DNA of 64,000 nt, taken from assembly GCF_001874145.1 (NCBI RefSeq), contig NZ_MPCX01000009.1, positions 1-64,000 on the forward strand, written 5' to 3'. A program made the translations under genes and the position numbers. Under the pieces are notes generated by a model. It saw nothing but the letters and a program-made list of their open reading frames with translations, was not told where the DNA came from and ran no database searches. Of the stretch, positions 34,259 to 43,343 are shown in pieces (the first letter of the stretch is position 1; each line of letters opens with the position of its first letter). Source of the stretch: Lacinutrix sp. MedPE-SW. Lineage in GTDB: Bacteria > Bacteroidota > Bacteroidia > Flavobacteriales > Flavobacteriaceae.

Positions 34259-36067
34259 ATGGAAAACAAATTTTCAATAAAAGCCAAAACATATACGATT
34301 AAGCATAATCAAACATCTGAAAAGGATGTAATACTCAATAGTTCTATAAAATATATTATACCTGTTTACCAAAGACCCTACTCTTGGAACGAAGAGCAAA
34401 TTGATAAATTCATTTCTGATATATTTCGGTCATTTTACGGCTTTGATAGAAACTCAGAACCAGAACCTATGTTTATCGGTACGATGCAATTATCTGGTCA
34501 AAGAAAATTAGAAAATGGTTCTATAATTCAAGAGGTAGTTGACGGTCAACAGCGATTAACAACATTATTCATCTTCTTAAAAATACTTTCTCAGAAATTT
34601 AGCCAGAATAAAGAATTGAATCAGTTAGATTTTGATTGGTTAGAAACCAAAGTAAATAGTGGAGAGCAACAAAAGAATTTATCACATTTCCTTAATCTTA
34701 ATTCTTTACCAGAAGCAAGCACAAACAACCTAAATCCATATATTACAAATGCCCTTATAATAAATAATTTAATAGAAGGTGGTATTAAAAATGACGAAGG
34801 CAACAGAAATGATTTTGATATAGATGGTTTTGTAAATCACCTCTATTCTAATGTTTATTTTGTGGTTATTGAAACTGTTGCGGGGCTTTCTAAAACACTT
34901 CAAATATTTGATGCTATTAACACTACAGGACTTGACTTAAATGGAAGTGACGTCTTCAAGATTAGAATGTATGAATATTTGAAGGACAAAAAGAAGCAGG
35001 AAGAAACCGCATTTGATAAAATTAACAATCTCTATGCTAAAGTTGACAATTATAATAGGGTTAATGAGATAAATATATCATTCACTGAAATCTTAAGTAT
35101 TTATCAAGACATACTTATTTCAAGATATAATTTACCTAATGTTCTTTTCTCTTTAGGTACCACTACTTTCTTTGACCGTTTATTTGATAGTCTATTTAAT
35201 CTTTACCAATGGGAGAACTTCACTAAAATTAATGAGGTTGAATTAATTTTAACTGACATTGACAGAGTTATTGAGGCTAGGTTTCAATGGGAAAATCTAT
35301 TATATCCAACGCTTGAAGATGCAAGTTTAATGTCTTTTGTTTGGTGGTCTAGATATAGTAGATTTTGGAAAATAGTTATTATTTTCTTGTACCGATTTAA
35401 TGAGAATCCAAATGATGTTTTTCGTTTTATTAATAAACTGAGTAAGTTATTCATACTTTACAGTATCTACTTTGATAAAGCGATTAATAACATATATACT
35501 TTTACTTATAAATTAATAGATGACTTAATAGTTGATGAAAAACCTTTAAATGATTTAATTAAAAGGTTGGAAGATAAAATTTCTGGATTAGTACCTTATC
35601 ACGATATAAATGGTAAAGAAGTTTTCTTGAGTAAACTAAATGGAAATATTGTTTATAATGCGAAAAAGAAAAACCTAATATGTAGATTATCTGCTTTATT
35701 AGAAGAGGATTTAAATTCTGACATTGATATAAATGAAAGACGAGAAAGACTTTTTCACTCTCAAAAGTTTCCTAACGATATAGAACACATACAATCATTT
35801 AATGATGAGAATATTGATGAAAGAGAATCTATAAAAAATAAATGGGGAGAAAATCTCCATTCTATTGGTAATCTTGTTTTACTTGAAAGGAATATAAACA
35901 GGAAAATTAGCAATAAATCATATGGTGAAAAGGTAAAAGAGTATAGTACTAGTTATTTTAAATGTGTAAAGGGATTAAACTCTAAATATCCTGAATGGGG
36001 CTTGGAACAAGCACTAGCAAGAAAGGAAACTGAAATTAGGAAAATTGAAAACTACTTATTTAGCTAA
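34259..36067 (+). CDS. GmrSD-like DUF262/DUF1524 protein
   Basis: The product has 602 residues. I start at ATG 34259, 4 nt after the brxL stop; a TTG six codons earlier lies inside brxL. The N-terminal DUF262 domain has PVYQRPYSWNEEQI (about 35-48), FIGTMQLSG and DGQQRLTTL (95-103). The C-terminal DUF1524 His-Me nuclease part has IEHIQSF (His510) and SIGNLVLLERNINRKISNKSY. Proteins with this pair act as modification-dependent (type IV) restriction enzymes against glucosylated or otherwise modified phage DNA. Next to BREX it would complement methylation-sensitive defence. Confidence 0.85.
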   Translation: MENKFSIKAKTYTIKHNQTSEKDVILNSSIKYIIPVYQRPYSWNEEQIDKFISDIFRSFYGFDRNSEPEPMFIGTMQLSGQRKLENGSIIQEVVDGQQRLTTLFIFLKILSQKFSQNKELNQLDFDWLETKVNSGEQQKNLSHFLNLNSLPEASTNNLNPYITNALIINNLIEGGIKNDEGNRNDFDIDGFVNHLYSNVYFVVIETVAGLSKTLQIFDAINTTGLDLNGSDVFKIRMYEYLKDKKKQEETAFDKINNLYAKVDNYNRVNEINISFTEILSIYQDILISRYNLPNVLFSLGTTTFFDRLFDSLFNLYQWENFTKINEVELILTDIDRVIEARFQWENLLYPTLEDASLMSFVWWSRYSRFWKIVIIFLYRFNENPNDVFRFINKLSKLFILYSIYFDKAINNIYTFTYKLIDDLIVDEKPLNDLIKRLEDKISGLVPYHDINGKEVFLSKLNGNIVYNAKKKNLICRLSALLEEDLNSDIDINERRERLFHSQKFPNDIEHIQSFNDENIDERESIKNKWGENLHSIGNLVLLERNINRKISNKSYGEKVKEYSTSYFKCVKGLNSKYPEWGLEQALARKETEIRKIENYLFS

Positions 36068-36074
36068 TTGAATT

Positions 36075-36710
36075 ATGGCAGTTTCTGTAGCGGAATTATT
36101 TGAAGAATTTAGACTTAAACCCAAAGGTTCTTTCAGTTGGAATCATCCTCTAGATGCAAATTATAATGGTGTTTACGTACTAGCATTGACATCCAATCCC
36201 AATGACAAAGAACCTCATCCCTTCAATTTTGAGATTTGTGACGATACTTTTTCATACTGGCTGAGTCAAGCAACCGACTTACAAATTAATGGAGAAAAAG
36301 TGACGAAGAAGGAACAGGTAAAGCAATATTTGAAGCAATTTTGGAACCCAAACGAGAATATACTGTATATAGGTGAATCATCATCGCCTACAAATCCGCT
36401 ACAAAAAAGGATAAAACAGTTTTACTCTCATAAGGTAGGTCAGAAAGGGCCGCATACTGGTGGTTACTGGTTAAAACTATTAAGTTGTTTAAATAATGTT
36501 TCCGTCTATTATGCGCAAGCTCAAAATCCAAGAGAAGTAGAATTTAAAATGTTAATGAAATTCGTTGAGCTATCTACTGGAAAATCATTTTATGAGATAG
36601 AAAATTTTGCAAATTATTTACCATTTGCAAATGTAAAGCTTGATGTATCTAAAAAACACTTCTTAACCAAACATACTAATAGAAATAAAAGGGTTCAAAA
36701 GTCAAAATAA
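36075..36710 (+). CDS. GIY-YIG-like nuclease-fold protein
   Basis: The product has 211 residues. GVY at 32-34 and ILYIGES near 96-102 give the two strands of the GIY-YIG motif. They are followed by an Arg in LQKRIKQFYSHKVG (Arg112) and a later Glu in NPREVEFKMLMKF, in the right order. An unusual ~60-residue insertion lies between GVY and YIG. It starts 7 nt after the GmrSD-like gene and probably forms an operon with it. The nuclease call is by motif only. It could be a second effector of a BREX-linked restriction pair. Confidence 0.65.
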   Translation: MAVSVAELFEEFRLKPKGSFSWNHPLDANYNGVYVLALTSNPNDKEPHPFNFEICDDTFSYWLSQATDLQINGEKVTKKEQVKQYLKQFWNPNENILYIGESSSPTNPLQKRIKQFYSHKVGQKGPHTGGYWLKLLSCLNNVSVYYAQAQNPREVEFKMLMKFVELSTGKSFYEIENFANYLPFANVKLDVSKKHFLTKHTNRNKRVQKSK

Positions 36711-36806
36711 AATATTTATAACAAATCGCTAACTAATGTTTGCAATTTGTTATAAAAACCTGGTTATTTGTATTTTACAAAATTTGAAAGACAAAAAATC
36801 AGAATT

Positions 36807-37106
36807 ATGGAAATCGCAAAAACTATTTTAGGACAAATTAAATATCTAGACAAAATGGCTCTTATGGCTTGGGGAGCTAGAAACTTTGTAGCACTACCAA
36901 AGTCAAAAGAATTTCAAGGTGGTTTACGATTTAAAGTTAATGGTCTTAAACATCAAGGTTGGGTAACTATAGAACTTACATATTTAGATGAGTATACAGT
37001 TTCTTTTATAAATGAAGATGTTGAGGTTGTAAAAGTTCGTCACGGTGTTTATTGTGATATGCTAGTAGATGTGATAGACTATATCGAAGGTAAAGAAGCT
37101 GCTTAA
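36807..37106 (+). CDS. Small mobile-element protein
   Basis: The 99-residue product begins MEIAKTILGQIKYLDKMALM. A TTG start 13 codons upstream is possible but poorer. The pattern AKTILGQI-AWGARNFVALP-LRFKVNG-WVTIELTYLDEYTVSF-GVYCDMLVDVI resembles small proteins common in Bacteroidota conjugative and mobilisable elements. Function is unknown. Its stop overlaps the following recombinase start by one base, so the two are coupled. Confidence 0.6.
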   Translation: MEIAKTILGQIKYLDKMALMAWGARNFVALPKSKEFQGGLRFKVNGLKHQGWVTIELTYLDEYTVSFINEDVEVVKVRHGVYCDMLVDVIDYIEGKEAA

Positions 37107-37828
37107 TGAAGAAGTTTGTAGCATACTATAGAGTAAGTACTCAAAAGCAAGGTAAATCTGGGCTTGGTCTGCAAGCTCAGAAAAATGCTGTTCTTCGTCA
37201 TACTGGAGGCAAAGGTGAAATCATAGGTGAGTTTACCGAAGTTGAAACAGGAACCCGTAAAAAGAAGCGTAAAGAAATTTATAAAGCTATTGAGTTAGCC
37301 AAAAAAGAAAAAGCTACTCTAGTGGTTGCAAAGCTCGACAGGCTTTCAAGGGATGTAGAATTTACTTCAGCTCTTTTTAATGGTGGTATCGACTTTGTAT
37401 GTTGTGATAACCCAGAAGCAAACAAACTTACAATCCAATTGCTGTCGGTCATTGCGGAACACGAAGCTTCTGTTATCTCAACAAGAATTAAAGATGCATT
37501 AAGGGTCAAGAAAGAAAAGATAGCGAGAGGAGACTATACTAATAAGGATGGTTCTCAAATGAAGATGGTAGATGGTAAAGTTCGTTTAGGAAATCCTAAT
37601 GGTTTTGGGGAATTCCAAAAACTCGGAGTTGAGAAGATTAAAGAGAACGCCAGAACCAATAAAGCTAACATTCAAGCTAAGGATATTATATGTTCAGCTC
37701 GAAAAGAGGGCTTGACCTTCCAGCAAATAGCGGATAAGCTTAATAAGTTACAATATACAACCAGAACAGGAAAGCAGTTTCACGCTATACAGGTGCAGAG
37801 GTTATATGTAAAATGTACTGATAAATAA
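37106..37828 (+). CDS. Small serine recombinase/resolvase
   Basis: The 240-residue product has a resolvase catalytic domain with Ser11 in AYYRVSTQKQGKSGLGLQAQ, the block VAKLDRLSRDVEF and HEASVISTRIKDAL. A short C-terminal DNA-binding segment (LTFQQIADKLNKL) follows. It lacks the long Recombinase/zinc-ribbon parts of the integrase at 14.1 kb, so it is a resolvase/invertase-type enzyme. It separates the BREX half of the island from the CBASS half and suggests the island grew by accretion. Confidence 0.85.
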   Translation: MKKFVAYYRVSTQKQGKSGLGLQAQKNAVLRHTGGKGEIIGEFTEVETGTRKKKRKEIYKAIELAKKEKATLVVAKLDRLSRDVEFTSALFNGGIDFVCCDNPEANKLTIQLLSVIAEHEASVISTRIKDALRVKKEKIARGDYTNKDGSQMKMVDGKVRLGNPNGFGEFQKLGVEKIKENARTNKANIQAKDIICSARKEGLTFQQIADKLNKLQYTTRTGKQFHAIQVQRLYVKCTDK

Positions 37829-37858
37829 GCTCCTTGATATCAATTATGGCTTATTTAT
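37821..37858. terminator. Bidirectional hairpin between the recombinase and the lipoprotein gene
   Basis: ATAAATAAGC (37821-37830) and GCTTATTTAT (37849-37858) are perfect complements with an 18-nt loop. They overlap the ends of both convergent genes. Confidence 0.45.
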
Positions 37859-38463
37859 TCTACTTTCATCAAATATTTTATCAGCGGTTTCATTTGCAAA
37901 CTATTATCCTGTTTCCATCTAATAACAAATTTTTTACCTTGATATTTTGGGTTGGATATTATGCTGCCGTTTGAATCTTCAATGCAAAGCGGAACACCCA
38001 TTTTCTTTATTCTTTTGCTGTTTGTAGGAAATGGCTCTAAATTATTAAAAATAATATTCACATCATCTCGATTGTTATCGATTGGTTTCATCTCACAATC
38101 CCGAAATTCTACAATCTGGAAATTATTAGATTTATCTAGCCTTATATATTCATTGTCGCTACCTGCATTACTTAAAACCATTACATCATTTTCATCAATA
38201 AGTGCAGAAACTGTTTTGTTAAATATTGATATATCTAACATTCCTTCATTTAATCTTGCAGGAACTCTAGTTTCTCCGTAAAAATCAACCAAATAATTTT
38301 CCTGTTGTTCGGTGATGTAGATTACTTTTTCCTCTCTGCTTTTATCTACCCAAAACCCTAAATATTCATCACCTTTGGATGAACATGAACTTAAAAGAGT
38401 TAATGCTAAAATTGGAAGTATGTAAGCTAGTCTAGTTTTGTTAGTTCGAATAAAATATATCAT
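37855..38463 (-). CDS. Lipoprotein of unknown function
   Basis: The 202-residue product has a hydrophobic segment RLAYILPILALTLLSSCSS and a lipobox Cys near residue 27. The body contains YLGFWVDKSREEKVIYITEQ, like small lipocalin-like or DUF-type lipoproteins. It lies 11 nt after another minus-strand membrane protein, probably in one operon. It is not recognised. Confidence 0.6.
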   Translation of the reverse strand: MIYFIRTNKTRLAYILPILALTLLSSCSSKGDEYLGFWVDKSREEKVIYITEQQENYLVDFYGETRVPARLNEGMLDISIFNKTVSALIDENDVMVLSNAGSDNEYIRLDKSNNFQIVEFRDCEMKPIDNNRDDVNIIFNNLEPFPTNSKRIKKMGVPLCIEDSNGSIISNPKYQGKKFVIRWKQDNSLQMKPLIKYLMKVE

Positions 38464-38474
38464 TGTTGTTAGTT

Positions 38475-39026
38475 TTAGTTTGAACGTTTGATGAATAAAT
38501 CAGTATTATTTCCGTTATAATCAACTAGAATACCTTTTAAATTGCCGTTGCATTCGATGTTCAATGAACCACGACTTTTGCTATTATTTGAAGCATCGAA
38601 CGACCCAGAAACTACCCGATAATCCGCAATGGCTATTCTACCATTTGTCGATAAATACCAATCGCCTTCTAATCTATATCCACCACCAGAGACAATAAAT
38701 CTACTCGGTTGCTTTGCGCCTGTACTAAGGTTATACTTCGTGTCAAATTTTACATAACCGTTACCATTCAACGTAAAGTTGGATGTTGTCAAATATTTGA
38801 TGGTTTCGCTACTAGGTAAATTACAGTATGTCTTATTATTTCTATTGTTCTGGGTATTATAGTTTTCGTTGGATGAAGTATTACTTCTTGGCTTATCATA
38901 ATTTTTTATAGTGTAATGGTCACTACGTGTTTTTGGTTGGGTGTAATGAGAGTATGCCTTAATAGCTATTACCACTACAACAATAGCTATTATAATTTTT
39001 ATTGCTTTAAAAACTCTTTTTTTCAT
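38475..39026 (-). CDS. Membrane-anchored or secreted protein of unknown function
   Basis: The product has 183 residues starting MKKRVFKAIKIIIAIVVVVI; a start ten codons upstream is less likely. It has one N-terminal membrane helix, then a Ser/Asn/Thr-rich linker (RSNTSSNENYNTQNNRNNK). A compact C-terminal domain follows (YVKFDTKYNLSTG, YRLEGDWYLSTNGRIAIADY). It is divergent from an XRE regulator with a shared palindromic operator. Family not recognised. Confidence 0.55.
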   Translation of the reverse strand: MKKRVFKAIKIIIAIVVVVIAIKAYSHYTQPKTRSDHYTIKNYDKPRSNTSSNENYNTQNNRNNKTYCNLPSSETIKYLTTSNFTLNGNGYVKFDTKYNLSTGAKQPSRFIVSGGGYRLEGDWYLSTNGRIAIADYRVVSGSFDASNNSKSRGSLNIECNGNLKGILVDYNGNNTDLFIKRSN

Positions 39027-39066
39027 ATTATAATCAGATTGGTAAAAAAACACCAATATACAAAAT

Positions 39067-39084
39067 GTTACGATTTATCGTAAC
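39067..39084. promoter_or_regulatory. Perfect palindromic operator candidate
   Basis: GTTACGAT-TT-ATCGTAAC lies between the divergent membrane-protein and XRE genes. Eight-base arms with a 2-nt spacer suit a dimeric XRE repressor. Confidence 0.55.
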
Positions 39085-39119
39085 CTTATAAAATGTAATA
39101 TTCAGCATCTTGACTTCAA

Positions 39120-39341
39120 ATGATTGAAGCAGACAAGGAATATTTATTTACAATAGGGCAAAATATAGCTAAAGCTAGAAGACGTAAAAAGCTTACGCAA
39201 GTTGACGTATGTGTTGAACTTAAAATGGACAAACCCTATCTGTCCAGTATTGAGAACGGCAGACAAAACCCAACTCTTTTAACATTAAAGAAGCTAGCTG
39301 ATGCTATAGGTGTTGAGGTTGAAGAGTTTTTAAAAGACTAA
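39120..39341 (+). CDS. XRE-family regulator
   Basis: The 73-residue product is a single HTH: IGQNIAKARRRKKLTQVDVC, ELKMDKPYLSSIENGRQNPT, LKKLADAIGVEVEEFLKD. It ends tail-to-tail with the last gene of the CBASS-like operon, overlapping it by 4 nt. It likely binds the palindrome 36 nt upstream of its start. It may regulate the divergent membrane-protein genes and, less directly, the convergent defence operon. Confidence 0.8.
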   Translation: MIEADKEYLFTIGQNIAKARRRKKLTQVDVCVELKMDKPYLSSIENGRQNPTLLTLKKLADAIGVEVEEFLKD

Positions 39342-40408
39342 ACTCTCTCAGGAAAATACTCTGTAAAATTCCTTCTATCATCCAGTAAATCGCAAATCAC
39401 TCTATCAATTTTCACTTTAATAGATTTCCTTTCTTTACTAGTTAGGTTATCCGTTAAAGATATTCGAACATTGTCAGGAGCTTTGATGTTTATGGTTTCT
39501 ATATTATCTCTGATAAATTCTAATGTCATAAGTAATCTTTCATTTAAACCATTTGGGATAAATGAATTTTTCTCGAAAGCTTTTTTCGTGAATTCTTTTA
39601 AAAGTATCGATTTTATAGGCAGTTGAACCTCTGTCTTAAGAAGCTTTAGTAATTTAATTATATCAATTTTATCTTTCTGGAAAGTTCCAAATTCTTCCTG
39701 TTTTTTAGGATTCATCTTGAGTTTCCAACTACCTTCACATAATTCAGGATTTTTGAAAAGGGTATAATCATTCTTACCTCTTACAAAGTCTGTTCTAAGA
39801 GCTGGAACGACATCTATTATCTCTTCGTGTTCATCTATCTTATAAATTAAGCCTATGGAAACTTTTTGTTTTCTCACGTCTTTTAGTTCAGAATCCTTAA
39901 AATGGTACTTGAAGAAATTGTAAACTGTGTTATACATTTTGCTCTCGCTAGGAAAACTAGTTTTCTTGAATTGTATTCTAATATCTAAATCTGATAGACC
40001 ACTTATTGCAGTACCCTGTTTAACCGAACCTTGATACGATACATTGCCTAGAATGTCTTTGGCAAACTTATTTTTTAGTGCTGATTTTACTTTTCTCCCT
40101 TTTATTAGGACTTCTTTATCTATTTCATCGGGTGTGTAGGAACCTATAGCACTAACCAAATATGAAATCTCATCCGCTTCATCAATTATTTCTTTTCTTG
40201 TTGAAAAAATAGACATAATCAGATTAAGCACACTTGCACTCGTTAAGCCAATAATAGCACCTATTGTCCCTGCTAGAACAAATGACTGATAATCAAATTT
40301 TTGTTGTGGATTTTTGTTGTCTAGTTGTTGTGAACCATTAATAATCAGTCCTAAAATTCCACCTATTATAGCTCCTAATTGTAAATTTTCTTTGCTAGAT
40401 TTCTTCAT
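39338..40408 (-). CDS. Membrane-anchored CD-NTase-like nucleotidyltransferase
   Basis: The product has 356 residues. Two membrane helices lie at about 9-26 and 43-67, followed by a nucleotidyltransferase of the CD-NTase type. The GS motif is 127-128 (YQGSVKQGTAISG), the metal aspartates are Asp140 and Asp142 (SDLDIRI), and the third is Asp199 (IIDVVPALR). VRKQKVSIG (178-186) is identical to the segment in the first CD-NTase of this operon, so the two are paralogous. It is the last of five overlapping genes, starting 14 nt inside the previous one. It may be a second cyclase, or a degenerate sensor/effector using 2TM membrane insertion; all catalytic residues look present. Confidence 0.75.
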   Translation of the reverse strand: MKKSSKENLQLGAIIGGILGLIINGSQQLDNKNPQQKFDYQSFVLAGTIGAIIGLTSASVLNLIMSIFSTRKEIIDEADEISYLVSAIGSYTPDEIDKEVLIKGRKVKSALKNKFAKDILGNVSYQGSVKQGTAISGLSDLDIRIQFKKTSFPSESKMYNTVYNFFKYHFKDSELKDVRKQKVSIGLIYKIDEHEEIIDVVPALRTDFVRGKNDYTLFKNPELCEGSWKLKMNPKKQEEFGTFQKDKIDIIKLLKLLKTEVQLPIKSILLKEFTKKAFEKNSFIPNGLNERLLMTLEFIRDNIETINIKAPDNVRISLTDNLTSKERKSIKVKIDRVICDLLDDRRNFTEYFPERV

Positions 40409-41222
40409 CTAAAGTTTCTCCAATTGTTGACAAGTATGAATTTAAATCAATTGCTGCGATTGTACCGATGGCTTGCTGTAAATATCTCGTAAGTTGCAAA
40501 AAGAAAGTCACCAACGAATTTTCAGTTTTACTAAAATTGATGCTTTTTATGTTTCTGTTTTGATAATGCTCTATGAATTTATCTATTCCAGTTTCCATAA
40601 TCTCTTCATTTGGCTCATAATCAACAACAAAACAGCCATAATCTGCAATACATCCCATATCAATACTTCTAAGTTCTTTTTGGTTTGCCAAGTGAGCTTT
40701 AATTGTCTTATTATCATTGTTATGAGAAAATGTATTCGTACTAGTTAAGATGCCACCAACGATTTTTGTAAGCGGACGTGGTGGAAATTTTCTACCAGAA
40801 TTTATCATATCTGTACTTGTACGTTTAAGCTGCCTAACACTCTCGATTTTTTCAGCAGAATATTCGATAAATGACTTTTCATCTACGTGACCCTGTATAT
40901 CTGGTTTCACTTCAAATACTGCATAAACACCCTCAGCTGGAATGTAATGAAAACCATTTTGTGAGAAAATAAAAGGAGTGAACCAGTTATCATAAATCAC
41001 AATATCAATTTGGTGACTTGTATTACCTTCTGAGTCTATTACAATTGCTTTGTCTACACTATATCGATTAGGAAGATATTTTTTTAACCATTCAATCCAA
41101 GCGTTTTCCAAAGCATCTCCTTTTGCACCTTGGTGGGTAATATTGGCTCTACTTGTGTTTAACTGAGCTACCATTTGATTTTGTAATCCAGCAAAAAGAG
41201 TTTGTAAGTCTACTTTACTCAT
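40395..41222 (-). CDS. DUF6602-type protein with PD-(D/E)XK nuclease-like motif
   Basis: The 275-residue product has QGAKGDALENAWIEWLKKYL (Glu39), then HQIDIVIYD (Asp73) and VYAVFEVK (Glu104-x-Lys106). That is the order and spacing of a PD-(D/E)XK nuclease core, and it agrees with the DUF6602 pattern I recall. It overlaps Cap3 by 8 nt and the membrane nucleotidyltransferase by 14 nt. In a CBASS context it is the best candidate for the nuclease effector. No SAVED or other nucleotide-binding domain is evident. Confidence 0.65.
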   Translation of the reverse strand: MSKVDLQTLFAGLQNQMVAQLNTSRANITHQGAKGDALENAWIEWLKKYLPNRYSVDKAIVIDSEGNTSHQIDIVIYDNWFTPFIFSQNGFHYIPAEGVYAVFEVKPDIQGHVDEKSFIEYSAEKIESVRQLKRTSTDMINSGRKFPPRPLTKIVGGILTSTNTFSHNNDNKTIKAHLANQKELRSIDMGCIADYGCFVVDYEPNEEIMETGIDKFIEHYQNRNIKSINFSKTENSLVTFFLQLTRYLQQAIGTIAAIDLNSYLSTIGETLDEEI

Positions 41223-41682
41223 ATCTTAAAAGTTTTTTATCATTATACACATAGAATTCAAAATCGTTTAACCTCGATTTATTGATGCTTAATATCATTA
41301 GAGTTGGATTGTTTATTCCAACGGTTTTACATTCTGCTATTTCTATCATGGCATTGAGGTCGGTTATACTGAATTGGGTGCTATTGTCTGGATGTGTATG
41401 CCATTCACCTACATAATGCTGTTTAGGATTTAGACTATACAATCTTTTTAATTCTCCCTTTATTCCCTTTGCACTGCGTTCAAATGAGTATTTTGAGTTC
41501 CTGTATTCACTAGGTAATATGGTTTCTGTTATGTGTAGTGTTTTAAAATCTTCAGAATAGAAACCAATTAAAAAGCCACCGTATTCTTTTGGGTACATTT
41601 TTATTCCAGCATCTACAATTTTATTTAGAAGTCCCTTAGGAATTTGTACCTCAACGTCCATATTTAAATTCCGAAGCTTCAA
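41215..41682 (-). CDS. cap3: CBASS JAMM-family deconjugase (Cap3)
   Basis: The 155-residue product is a JAB/MPN metalloprotease. Glu33 is in KEYGGFLIG. The zinc motif H-x-H-x7-S-x2-D is complete in GEWHTHPDNSTQFSITD (His95, His97, Ser105, Asp108). Cap3 removes Cap2-made conjugates from the CD-NTase in type II CBASS. The ATG overlaps the cap2 stop (ATGA). Length is typical. Confidence 0.85.
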   Translation of the reverse strand: MKLRNLNMDVEVQIPKGLLNKIVDAGIKMYPKEYGGFLIGFYSEDFKTLHITETILPSEYRNSKYSFERSAKGIKGELKRLYSLNPKQHYVGEWHTHPDNSTQFSITDLNAMIEIAECKTVGINNPTLMILSINKSRLNDFEFYVYNDKKLLRYE

Positions 41683-43343
41683 TACTGTATTATTTTAATG
41701 TTTAATTCATCGTTGATTTCTGATTTTACAATGAAATTGTCTTTAGGAGAATCACTTTTATAGATATTATTTATTTTCTTTAAAGCAATCTGAACCAGCA
41801 TACTAATATCATTATAAGATGCTCTAAAAGTTGGACTCCAACATCCAGTTGGGTTATAAAGGTCTTCAACGTCATTGTCAAGTATTTCTGAATACTGTTT
41901 ACTCACAAAATCATAAGTATTAGGATGAAATGCACAAACCAATTCTTTTGCGTGGTTTGTAATAGACAAATTTATAAGGTCACTTTTCAGACTCAAATTG
42001 TCTAAAACAAACATTAAATCGTCATCAGTTGAACAATCAATTATTAAATCATAGCTATTGAGAAAGTCTTCTAATTCATTCCTAGACTTATCTTTTCCAA
42101 ATAAGGCTTTAGACATTATCTCAAAATATGGTTGATTGACTGTATGTATATTTACGAAGGGTGATATGTGAGATAATACATTACTCATTTCTTCAATTTT
42201 ATCGGTTCTTCCCGATGCAAATTGAAACTCGGCACGACATACGTTTTTAGGTTCTTTTACGTCGTAGTCAGTCAAATCAATCTTTGTACATCCGCATTTT
42301 ACAAATGTCCTAGCAACATTACTTCCTACAGCACCAACACCTATTATTAAAATTCGTTTTTCTGTTAATTTCGAACTGAATGCTCCTCTGCCAAAAAAAT
42401 ACTTGTAGGATGAATTTCTAGACGTAGCCCATTTTATATTTTCATTTAACAACTTGGATGTCCAAATTTGATTCTCTTTTGTTCCTTCTATGGGGAAATT
42501 TCCAATTTCTATAGTAGCAACTAACCAATGTACTTCTCCATTCGGTATTTTATAGCCGATGTAAAACGGCACATATTGTCCACGTCTCTTTTTCTTAATG
42601 TATTCTTTTTCGCATTGGTGTAAAAATTCCAGAAAATCACTTGTGAATACATCAATAAATTCTTTCCAATTTGAATATGCAAATCTATTGTAAGTAGCAG
42701 GTTGCTTTTCAGCATAAAAAAAGATTCCGTGATTCGGACGACCAAGTTCCTTGTAGATATTACTCCATTTACATATTACTATTTCTTTTCCGAATTCGTC
42801 TACAAAACCCTTTGTCAAATAATTGTGAATAGGCTTGTTTCCATTTTTCCCTTCACTTAACAGGGATAAATTTACAAACCCGAACTGGTTACGATTAAAT
42901 GTATAATCTACATCCGTAAACATATATGAAGTAATTATACCTTTAAAGTCCGATTCTCGGGTTATAAGGTGTTCATAGTGTAGGTCGGAGTCTATATTAA
43001 TATAATATTTCTCAATCCAGTTTTTAAGTGATTCAAAATCAATCAGTAGTTTTTTTTCAATATTAGGATTATGGGAAGTATGTATACAGACGGTACCATC
43101 ACCCATAACGTGATTGTACTTTAAGTAATCCTTATTTATAAACTTGATGGTTTCAGCATCGTAAGTCCTAAACGGATATTGAGGATAAATAACGACATAG
43201 AACTCTAAAGGTTCTGATAATCCTTCAAATTGAATTGATACTCTTCCCTGTATATTTACTTCACCAGAGAAAGGTTCTTTCACCTTTACATAGGGTATAC
43301 TGTCTAATGTTTGTAATATATTATCTAATCGATTTTCTTTCAT
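41679..43343 (-). CDS. cap2: CBASS E2-E1 fusion ligase (Cap2)
   Basis: The product has 554 residues. The N-terminal E2-like domain has YPQYPFRTY and the active Cys86 in GDGTVCIHTSHNP. A linker follows, then a ThiF/E1 domain with nucleotide loop IIGVGAVGSNV (335-340), Asp359 in LTDYDV and Arg370. Downstream are DLIIDCSTDDD and GCWSPTF. Cap2 adenylates the C-terminus of the CD-NTase and transfers it to targets, priming the cyclase. It overlaps the CD-NTase stop by 1 nt and the cap3 start by 4 nt. Confidence 0.88.
   Translation of the reverse strand: MKENRLDNILQTLDSIPYVKVKEPFSGEVNIQGRVSIQFEGLSEPLEFYVVIYPQYPFRTYDAETIKFINKDYLKYNHVMGDGTVCIHTSHNPNIEKKLLIDFESLKNWIEKYYINIDSDLHYEHLITRESDFKGIITSYMFTDVDYTFNRNQFGFVNLSLLSEGKNGNKPIHNYLTKGFVDEFGKEIVICKWSNIYKELGRPNHGIFFYAEKQPATYNRFAYSNWKEFIDVFTSDFLEFLHQCEKEYIKKKRRGQYVPFYIGYKIPNGEVHWLVATIEIGNFPIEGTKENQIWTSKLLNENIKWATSRNSSYKYFFGRGAFSSKLTEKRILIIGVGAVGSNVARTFVKCGCTKIDLTDYDVKEPKNVCRAEFQFASGRTDKIEEMSNVLSHISPFVNIHTVNQPYFEIMSKALFGKDKSRNELEDFLNSYDLIIDCSTDDDLMFVLDNLSLKSDLINLSITNHAKELVCAFHPNTYDFVSKQYSEILDNDVEDLYNPTGCWSPTFRASYNDISMLVQIALKKINNIYKSDSPKDNFIVKSEINDELNIKIIQY

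Noticed and set aside
34259-36710. The DUF262 and GIY-YIG-like genes as core BREX parts
   Set aside because: Neither belongs to the six-gene type 1 BREX set; they are better seen as linked accessory restriction genes.
37952-38281. 109-codon plus-strand frame
   Set aside because: It is the antisense shadow of the minus-strand lipoprotein, which has a signal sequence and lipobox.
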